Shown here in pieces: positions 13,877 through 19,286 of a stretch of DNA of 19,286 bases (positions are counted from its first letter, which is position 1; each line of letters starts with the position of its first letter). A model generated the notes under the pieces. The model ran no database searches, was not told the DNA's origin, and worked only from the letters and a program-made list of their open reading frames with translations. The translations under genes and the position numbers were made by a program. The DNA comes from Deltaproteobacteria bacterium (GTDB lineage Bacteria > Desulfobacterota > Desulfomonilia > UBA1062), in NCBI GenBank assembly GCA_023230665.1, contig JALNWY010000047.1, positions 1 through 19,286 of the forward strand, read 5' to 3'.

Positions 13877-15154
13877 ATGAAGCTGAGGATATCGAGGAAA
13901 ACCATCGTGGGCATGATGTTGTTCTCGCTCCTGTGGTCTGGGGAGGTACTGGGGAATGAGCGCATCCCTGTTCCCCTCATCGGGGTCGGGGACGGAATCT
14001 ATGCCGTATGTGTGGACAAGTCCCTCCAGCGGCTCTATGTCTATAACGGAAGAAAGCAGGTGGAGGAGATCCCCTGCTCCACGGGCATGAATCCCGGCGA
14101 CAAACAGGTCCAGGGCGACCGGCGCACTCCAGAGGGCGTGTATTTCTTCGAGAGGATCATCGAAGGGCAGTCCCTTCCTGAGACCTATGGATGGAGGGCT
14201 TATACGCTGAATTATCCCAACTCCGTGGACCGGTCCCTGGGAAAAAACGGCAACGGGATCTGGATCCACGGCAGAAAGCTGCCGCTGGAGGACCGTGACA
14301 CCAAGGGGTGCGTATCGCTGACCAACCGTGATCTCAAAGTGCTCGATGCCTATCTCTATCCTTACCATACGCCCGTCATCACCCTCGAAAGCATGACAAC
14401 CATCGATGAGCAGAGCCTGGATGCCATGGAGTCCCGGTATCGTGGCTTTATCAACGACTGGATCGACGCCTGGCAGAACAAGGACTTTGAAAAATACGAG
14501 GCCTGCTATTCTCCACGTTTTTATGATTTTCTTCTCGGACAGAGCCGTGACGGCTTTCTGGCCCGGAAAAGGGCGATTTTTTCCCGGTACGAGCATATCT
14601 CCATCCTTTCCCAAGGGCTCGTCATCGTCGGAACCGACAGCTACGTGCTCTGTTACTTCCTGATGGATTACTCGGGAGATTCTTTTCAGAGCGCCGGAGT
14701 GAAGTATGTCTACCTGGAAAACGGCTCGGAAGGCCCCAGGATCATCGCGGAGGAGTTCACCCCTTTGAGCAAGGCCCAGAAATGGCAGGCCATGGCAGAG
14801 GATCTGGAAAGGCGGCAGAACGAGGAGGTCCGGGAGTTCCTGGATGCCTGGCGTTCGAGCTGGGAAGGCAAGGATCTGGATGTCATGAAGGGTCTCTACC
14901 TTGCCTCCTTCCCGGATAGGGAAGAGTATTTTTCTGCAAAGGCGAAGAATCTTGCCCCCTACCAGTCGGTCAGGATCGTCCTCGACGGGATGGATATCCG
15001 GCGCAGCGGGGTTTATTGGACCATAACCGCAAACCAGCGGTTTGCCTCAGAGAGCTACGAGGATTTTGGGAAAAAGACGCTCAGGCTCGTGAGCACGTCC
15101 CGGGGTTTTCGTGTCATCCAGGAGCAATGGGAGAAGATCGATGAAGACTCGTGA
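13877..15154 (+). CDS. Secreted L,D-transpeptidase-fold (YkuD) protein with two NTF2-like domains
   Basis: This is a 425-residue periplasmic protein. A signal peptide covers residues 1-26 (ISRKTIVGMMLFSLLW...VLG, cleavage near NERIP). A YkuD domain spans about 30-165: DKSLQRLYVYNG, TPEGVYFFE, and the active-site region with His131 in GIWIHGR and the nucleophile Cys145 in DTKGCVSLTN. Two NTF2-like domains follow, about 185-300 (GFINDWIDAWQNKDF) and 315-425 (EVREFLDAWRSSWEGKDL), clearly similar to each other. A YkuD plus NTF2 layout is that of Helicobacter Csd6, Campylobacter Pgp2 and Bdellovibrio Bd1075, which act as L,D-carboxypeptidases trimming peptidoglycan tetrapeptides and set cell curvature or helicity. 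It starts 7 bases after pyrE with a weak ribosome binding site. Carboxypeptidase versus transpeptidase activity is not decidable here. Confidence 0.87.
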   Translation: MKLRISRKTIVGMMLFSLLWSGEVLGNERIPVPLIGVGDGIYAVCVDKSLQRLYVYNGRKQVEEIPCSTGMNPGDKQVQGDRRTPEGVYFFERIIEGQSLPETYGWRAYTLNYPNSVDRSLGKNGNGIWIHGRKLPLEDRDTKGCVSLTNRDLKVLDAYLYPYHTPVITLESMTTIDEQSLDAMESRYRGFINDWIDAWQNKDFEKYEACYSPRFYDFLLGQSRDGFLARKRAIFSRYEHISILSQGLVIVGTDSYVLCYFLMDYSGDSFQSAGVKYVYLENGSEGPRIIAEEFTPLSKAQKWQAMAEDLERRQNEEVREFLDAWRSSWEGKDLDVMKGLYLASFPDREEYFSAKAKNLAPYQSVRIVLDGMDIRRSGVYWTITANQRFASESYEDFGKKTLRLVSTSRGFRVIQEQWEKIDEDS

Positions 15155-15860
15155 TCCCTACCAGATCATTATCATGCGGGCCACAGGCGAAAGATCGGTG
15201 ATGACCATACGGTCATTCTGGGTCAGGATATTCTTGAGCGTACTCGTGGCCTTGACAGTCGTACTCGTCGTCCTGGTCGTGTGGCTCGCCGGCGCCCGGG
15301 GGGACCTCGCGGAGGCAGAAAGCACCATAGAAATCCAGTCCGGGGAGCTCAAAGATCTGAATCTGCTCCTCACCCGCAAGGACGAAGAGATCATCACGCT
15401 CAAGAAGAAGCTCAGTCTGAGCACGATTTACCAGTCCCACCCCGAGTCGGGGGAATCCCCGGCCCCTCGGAGACAAGCCCGGGTTGAAGCCCCTGCTGCC
15501 GATGTCTTTCCCCCCATTGCAGGGATAAAAGAACTCGCCCTGTCCGGCGGCGAGCTGAGTTTCAAGGTGGAAAATGTCCGCCCCCCGAATGAGGGTGCTG
15601 CAAGGGGACGTCTCTTTGTCGTGTTCCGGAAGCAGGATTCCGAGGTCTGCCACCCAATGGTCAAGATGCAGGACGGCATTCCGGTGGAGACGAACAGGGG
15701 CCTCCCCTTCACGATACGCAACTTCAAGCCCATGAATGTGCCCGTTCCTCCGGCCATGGCCGACTGGGAGAGCATGGTCTTCTACATCTTCGACGACCAG
15801 GGCAGGATGAGGCTTTCCATGCCCCTGGACAAAAAGCAGATAGCGCAGGAAACACAATGA
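15141..15860 (+). CDS. Membrane-anchored coiled-coil protein of unknown function
   Basis: I do not recognise a named family for this 239-residue protein. A short cytoplasmic N-terminus (about 1-27, basic) leads into one strong transmembrane helix (about 28-52, FWVRIFLSVLVALTVVLVVL). A charged heptad-like segment follows at 53-95 (LAEAESTIEIQSGELKDLNL and LTRKDEEIITLKKKL), probably a coiled coil. A Pro/Ala-rich linker (98-125) comes next, and then a beta-rich domain (about 128-232) with KELALSGGELSFKVENV and GRLFVVFRKQ. The topology is probably N-in with the bulk in the periplasm. The ATG at 15141 has GGGAGAAG upstream and lies 14 bases inside the preceding gene; the Csd4-like gene starts 1 base after its TGA. 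Being tightly packed between two peptidoglycan hydrolase-like genes suggests a scaffold or regulator for them, which is inference. Confidence 0.8.
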   Translation: MKTRDPYQIIIMRATGERSVMTIRSFWVRIFLSVLVALTVVLVVLVVWLAGARGDLAEAESTIEIQSGELKDLNLLLTRKDEEIITLKKKLSLSTIYQSHPESGESPAPRRQARVEAPAADVFPPIAGIKELALSGGELSFKVENVRPPNEGAARGRLFVVFRKQDSEVCHPMVKMQDGIPVETNRGLPFTIRNFKPMNVPVPPAMADWESMVFYIFDDQGRMRLSMPLDKKQIAQETQ

Positions 15861-15861
15861 C

Positions 15862-17298
15862 ATGACCTGTTGTACGAAGGTAATCCTCGCGGCGGTTTCC
15901 ATTTTCCTGTTTTCTCTGATGGCGCACGGGGCGCAGACCCACGAGGTCTTCTTCCAGGGCACGGACCATCGTCTGGACGTATACCGCATCAATGGAGAGG
16001 AGCCGGGGCCCACGCTCATGATCATGGGAGGGATCCAGGGCGATGAACCGGGCGGTTATCTTGCCGCGGACCTCTACGCGGATATGAGCCTGAAGCAGGG
16101 AAATCTCATCGTGGTTCCCCGGGCCAACCTCTATTCGATCATGGTGAACGAGCGAGGGCCAAACGGAGACATGAACCGCAAATTCGCCGAAGCACAGCCC
16201 TTTGATCCGGACAGCGAGGTGGTGAAAAAAATCAAGGCCTTCATGGACGAGGCCGACTACTTTCTGAATCTGCATGACGGATCGGGCTTTTATCATCCCG
16301 ATTATATAGACAATATGCGCAACCCCAGGCGATTTGGCCAGTGCATCATCACGGATACGGATCGCTATATTACCCCCAGCGGAGAGACATACGACCTTCA
16401 GGGCATGTCCGAACGGGTCATCGCACAGGTCAACACCGCCATCCATGAACAGGGATATCATTTTCACTACAACAATCACCGGACCTCTGCCACGGACAGC
16501 CTTCACAAGGAACAGCGCAAGTCCGCCACCTACTACATGCTCACCAGGCTCCACAAGCCGGCCTTTGCCAGCGAAACGTCGAAGTCGATCAGGGATTTCC
16601 GCGACCGCGTGGTCTTCCAGACCATGGTGGTGAACGCCTTCATGAAGGAATTCGGGATCGTCCCGGCCCAGCCGAGCATCTACATCGAACCGCCCAAGAT
16701 GGAATATGCCCTCATCTCTCTGAACAACGGACCTCCCATTGCCGTCCGCGATCAGGAGCAGCTCGTGATCAATCAGGGGGACACGGTCCGGGTCACCGAC
16801 ATCAAGTCGAACTACAAGCGGGGCGTCGTGGCGGACATAAAACGTTACGGGAACATCAATGATACCGGCAGGGAACTGGCGATCACTGAGTCCACCACCA
16901 TTGAGATCAGAAAAGACATGTTCCCCTGCGGACAGATTTTCGTAGAGGCCAAGCCGCCCATTCAAAATACATGGTTGATCGTGGAGGCAAACGGTGTATG
17001 CTATGCGCTGGAGCCGGAGGAAAGCCTGAGTATGGAGAAAGGGTCTGTCCTCGTGATCAAAGAGCTGGTATACCGGGGGAGCACCAACCACGCATTCGTC
17101 GTGAACTTCAAAGGCTTTGTATCGAACTGGAACGACAATACCGGCGAAGACCGGGGATATGAGATCCATACCGGAAGGCTCCTGACCAGGTATGCCGAAC
17201 CTGCCGGCGCAGGAACGGACCGATACCGGATATCCGTCATGCGGCATCACACCCCGGTAATGAACTTCTATGTGGACCTGAAAGCAAGCAGACCGTGA
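15862..17298 (+). CDS. Csd4/Pgp1-like M14-fold D,L-carboxypeptidase (cell-shape peptidase)
   Basis: This is a 478-residue secreted zinc peptidase. The signal peptide covers residues 1-24 (VILAAVSIFLFSLMAHGAQ). The zinc motif lies in MGGIQGDEPGG, with Gln59 and Glu62: the usual M14 HxxE has Gln in place of His, the hallmark of Helicobacter Csd4 and Campylobacter Pgp1 (M99-type). The third ligand is probably His138 in YFLNLHDGSGFYHPDY. NGDMNRKF (R106) and the ASETSK glutamate (E238) are candidate substrate-binding and catalytic residues. C-terminal beta domains fill about 275-478. Known relatives cut the mDAP-D-Glu-linked tripeptide to a dipeptide in uncross-linked peptidoglycan and are needed for helical shape. 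The ATG follows the preceding stop by 1 base, with AGGAA 10 bases upstream. It overlaps the tsaD GTG by 4 bases. Confidence 0.85.
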   Translation: MTCCTKVILAAVSIFLFSLMAHGAQTHEVFFQGTDHRLDVYRINGEEPGPTLMIMGGIQGDEPGGYLAADLYADMSLKQGNLIVVPRANLYSIMVNERGPNGDMNRKFAEAQPFDPDSEVVKKIKAFMDEADYFLNLHDGSGFYHPDYIDNMRNPRRFGQCIITDTDRYITPSGETYDLQGMSERVIAQVNTAIHEQGYHFHYNNHRTSATDSLHKEQRKSATYYMLTRLHKPAFASETSKSIRDFRDRVVFQTMVVNAFMKEFGIVPAQPSIYIEPPKMEYALISLNNGPPIAVRDQEQLVINQGDTVRVTDIKSNYKRGVVADIKRYGNINDTGRELAITESTTIEIRKDMFPCGQIFVEAKPPIQNTWLIVEANGVCYALEPEESLSMEKGSVLVIKELVYRGSTNHAFVVNFKGFVSNWNDNTGEDRGYEIHTGRLLTRYAEPAGAGTDRYRISVMRHHTPVMNFYVDLKASRP

Positions 17299-18350
17299 AC
17301 ATCCTGGCTATAGAAACATCGTGCGATGAAACCGCGGCAGCCGTGGTCACCGATGCCGGGGCTGTCCTGTCCGATATCGTTGCGAGCCAGATCAAGGATC
17401 ACGCCGCCTTTGGCGGCGTAGTGCCCGAGATTGCGTCCCGCCGCCATGCCGAGCTCATCGAGCCTGTGGTGCACAAGGCCCTCTGTGAGGCAAACCTGTC
17501 AACCAGCGACTTGGACGCCGTGGCGGTCACCTGCGGACCGGGGCTCGTGGGAGCGCTTCTGGTAGGAATTTCGTATGCCAAGGCCCTTGCCTACGGCCTC
17601 GACATTCCCCTGTGCGGCGTCAACCACCTGGAAGGCCATCTGAGCGCAGCACGGATCGGCCACGAGGTGACCTATCCCCATATCGGCATGGTCGTATCCG
17701 GGGGACACACCTCGCTCTACCGGGTGATGTCGCCCTCTTCGATCACGCCCATCGGCCAGACCCTTGACGATGCGGCGGGCGAGGCCTTCGACAAGGTGGC
17801 AAAGCTCCTCTATCTGGGTTATCCCGGCGGGGTGGTCATCGAGAGGATAAGCAGGGGGGTCGATTCCCGTGCCATCGAATTCCCGCGGCCTCTCATAAAC
17901 AACGGGACCTGTGACTTCAGTTTTTCCGGGCTCAAGACCGCGGTGCTCAACCGGGTGCTCAAGGAAGGGATCTTCGAGGACATGGATCTCACCTTCTCCG
18001 GGCTGCCCGCAAAGAAGATTCCCAGGCCGGGCAAGGAGGACCTGGTGCCCAAGATCGCCGCGTCCTTCCAGCAGGCCGTGGTGGACGTTCTGGTGGAGAA
18101 GTCCTTCAGGGCCGCTGCAGATCATGGCATGAGCCTCCTGGTGGTGACCGGCGGGGTGGCGAGCAACACCCCCTTGAGAGAATCCCTGAAGCGCAAATCC
18201 GAAGAGACCGGAATCGGGCTCATCATTCCGGAGAGGAAATACTGCACTGACAACGCCGCCATGATCGGGATCGCAGGCATCCGGCACATCAGTGAAGGCA
18301 GGTTCGCCTCGCTGGATCTCAACGCTGTTTCCCGGTGGACATGGGAATGA
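17295..18350 (+). CDS. tsaD: tRNA N6-threonylcarbamoyltransferase subunit TsaD
   Basis: TsaD transfers the threonylcarbamoyl group to A37 of ANN-decoding tRNAs (t6A), working with TsaB, TsaC and TsaE, none of which are in this window. The protein has 351 residues. It shows the ASKHA-fold start MNILAIETSCDETAAAV, the metal-binding NHLEGHLSA (H111, H115), VVSGGHTSLY (about 134-143), TLDDAAGEAFDKVAKLLYLG and, late, TGGVASN and CTDNAAMIGIAG with the third metal-side Asp. The start is GTG 17295, overlapping the stop of the Csd4-like gene (GTGA). Its TGA overlaps the rsmA ATG in the same way. Confidence 0.97.
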   Translation: MNILAIETSCDETAAAVVTDAGAVLSDIVASQIKDHAAFGGVVPEIASRRHAELIEPVVHKALCEANLSTSDLDAVAVTCGPGLVGALLVGISYAKALAYGLDIPLCGVNHLEGHLSAARIGHEVTYPHIGMVVSGGHTSLYRVMSPSSITPIGQTLDDAAGEAFDKVAKLLYLGYPGGVVIERISRGVDSRAIEFPRPLINNGTCDFSFSGLKTAVLNRVLKEGIFEDMDLTFSGLPAKKIPRPGKEDLVPKIAASFQQAVVDVLVEKSFRAAADHGMSLLVVTGGVASNTPLRESLKRKSEETGIGLIIPERKYCTDNAAMIGIAGIRHISEGRFASLDLNAVSRWTWE

Positions 18351-19141
18351 GGTCCAAATCCTCTCTGGGACAGAATTTTCTGAAAAATCAGCGCATTGTG
18401 GGCAAGATCATTGCGTTTTCCAGGGTGGAGCAGGGGGATGCGGTCTTGGAGATCGGCCCGGGAAAAGGCGCGCTCACAGGAGCGCTCCTGAAGTCCGCAT
18501 CCCGGGTCGTGGCTGTTGAAAAAGATGACAGGCTCTTCGAGCTGCTCAAGAATCAGTTTTCAGACCAGCCGGGCCTCACCCTGGTGCACGGGGATGTGCT
18601 CGATCTGGATATAAGTACGCTCGTTCCTCAGGGAACCAAGGTGGTGGCGAACCTGCCGTACAACATCGCCACCCGGGTGATCCTGCGGCTCGCCGAGATG
18701 TCGCCTCCGCCGGCTTCGATGGCGGTCATGGTCCAGAGGGAAGTGGCGGAGAGGATATGCGCACCCGTGGGTCACAGCGAATACTCGGCGCTCACCGTGC
18801 TGCTCTCTGGCGTCTTTCTCTGTGATCCGGGTTTCGTGGTCGGACCCAAGAATTTCTTTCCCCAGCCCAAGGTGGACTCCCAGGTGATCAGGCTCGTTCC
18901 CCGGCAGGATTCCCTGCCGCCTTCAGAGCGGGATGCATACCGGAGGGTGGTTCTGTGCTCGTTTGCCCAGAGGAGAAAAATGCTCAGGAACTCACTGCTG
19001 GGTCTCCCTGGTATGACAAAGCAGGGGCTTTCCGATCTGGCCCGTCACGCCGGCATCGACCTGCAGAAGAGACCCCAGGATCTCTCCTGGGAGGATTATG
19101 CGCGGATAGGCCGGGCATATCGTCAAATTATTGCCTCCTGA
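18347..19141 (+). CDS. rsmA: 16S rRNA (A1518/A1519) dimethyltransferase
   Basis: RsmA (KsgA) adds four methyl groups to the two adjacent adenines of helix 45 late in 30S assembly. The protein has 264 residues from ATG 18347. It shows SLGQNFLKN at 6-14, the SAM motif I LEIGPGKGALT (34-44), the acidic residue E58 (VVAVEKDD), HGDVLDLD (81-88) and the catalytic NLPY at 102-105. NFFPQPKVDS and a helical C-terminal domain follow. I chose 18347 because it gives the ATGA overlap with tsaD seen elsewhere in the operon and has GGTGG 8 bases upstream; ATG 18341 and GTG 18335 are alternatives. It is the last gene of the operon. No clear intrinsic terminator follows. Confidence 0.95.
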   Translation: MRSKSSLGQNFLKNQRIVGKIIAFSRVEQGDAVLEIGPGKGALTGALLKSASRVVAVEKDDRLFELLKNQFSDQPGLTLVHGDVLDLDISTLVPQGTKVVANLPYNIATRVILRLAEMSPPPASMAVMVQREVAERICAPVGHSEYSALTVLLSGVFLCDPGFVVGPKNFFPQPKVDSQVIRLVPRQDSLPPSERDAYRRVVLCSFAQRRKMLRNSLLGLPGMTKQGLSDLARHAGIDLQKRPQDLSWEDYARIGRAYRQIIAS

Positions 19142-19174
19142 AATATCCTTTCAAGTTACAGATTACAAATCAGA

Positions 19175-19200
19175 TTACAATCCATTGTAACCAGAGTTAC
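19175..19200. promoter_or_regulatory. Two overlapping palindromes, possible operator
   Basis: TTACAAT-CC-ATTGTAA (19175-19190) is a perfect 7+7 inverted repeat, and GTAAC-CAGA-GTTAC (19187-19200) is a perfect 5+5 repeat that shares its left arm. The string AGATTACAA also occurs twice just before (from 19160 and 19172). The region is AT-rich and non-coding, so a repressor or activator site for the next gene is plausible. Confidence 0.4.
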
Positions 19201-19265
19201 CATCCGGTACTTCGGACAATGACAAAAAACGGACGATTCATTCTGAAAGCCACGCAACTATGCAT

Positions 19266-19271
19266 TATAAT
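19266..19271 (+). promoter_or_regulatory. TATAAT box, possible promoter of a gene beyond the right edge
   Basis: A perfect TATAAT stands in the AT-rich tail about 75 bases after the palindromes. A -35 is weak (TTCTGA at 19241-19246 with a 19-base spacer). It would drive transcription out of the window to the right. Confidence 0.3.
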
Positions 19272-19286
19272 TGAAGTAATAAGATT

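Noticed and set aside
15724..17250. A 508-residue open frame on the minus strand opposite the Csd4-like gene
   Set aside because: It is antisense to a gene with a signal peptide and a zinc motif, shows no recognisable domain, and long opposite frames are expected in GC-rich DNA.
19141..19156. GAAA-TATCC-TTTC as a terminator after rsmA
   Set aside because: The stem is only four weak pairs and no T-run follows.

Overview
The window reads as a GC-rich Gram-negative chromosome, most likely a deltaproteobacterium-type organism (Desulfobacterota or a relative). The Gram-negative call rests on an arabinose-5-phosphate isomerase (the KDO branch of LPS synthesis) and an ExbB/ExbD proton-channel pair. 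The deltaproteobacterial guess rests on the RicT-MetG pairing and the HDOD/GGDEF signalling genes; it is an inference from gene content and I could not test it. No rRNA, tRNA, CRISPR array or intact insertion sequence was seen.

Left part (1-6850), all genes on the minus strand. In order of transcription: an exbB/exbD pair; then, behind a near-consensus promoter, a probable operon of a single-domain response regulator, glgC, rimO and kdsD; then an alpha/beta hydrolase with its own possible promoter; then a broken inorganic pyrophosphatase; then the first 144 codons of a D-Ala-D-Ala ligase-like ATP-grasp protein that runs off the window. The stretch 434-908 holds only gene remnants.

Right part (6963-19141), all genes on the plus strand. 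Twelve genes follow one another with gaps of at most 13 bases and many 4-base ATGA/GTGA overlaps, so they look like one 12-kb transcription unit: ricT, metG, a small adaptor-like protein, an HDOD protein, a GGDEF protein, purB, pyrE, an L,D-transpeptidase-fold protein with two NTF2-like domains, a membrane-anchored coiled-coil protein, a Csd4/Pgp1-like M14 carboxypeptidase, tsaD and rsmA. Housekeeping functions (tRNA charging, purine and pyrimidine synthesis, t6A tRNA modification, 16S rRNA dimethylation) surround two specialised blocks. The first is a three-gene signalling block. The second is a three-gene envelope block whose outer members resemble the peptidoglycan-trimming cell-shape enzymes of Helicobacter, Campylobacter and Bdellovibrio.

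The most interesting points are the putative cell-shape module (13877-17298), which carries the unusual glutamine zinc ligand and a duplicated NTF2 domain; the response-regulator promoter placed so close to its ATG that the mRNA should be leaderless; the pyrophosphatase remnant; and a tiny leader ORF before ricT. After 19141 the sequence becomes AT-rich, with overlapping palindromes and a TATAAT box that probably serve a gene beyond the right edge.
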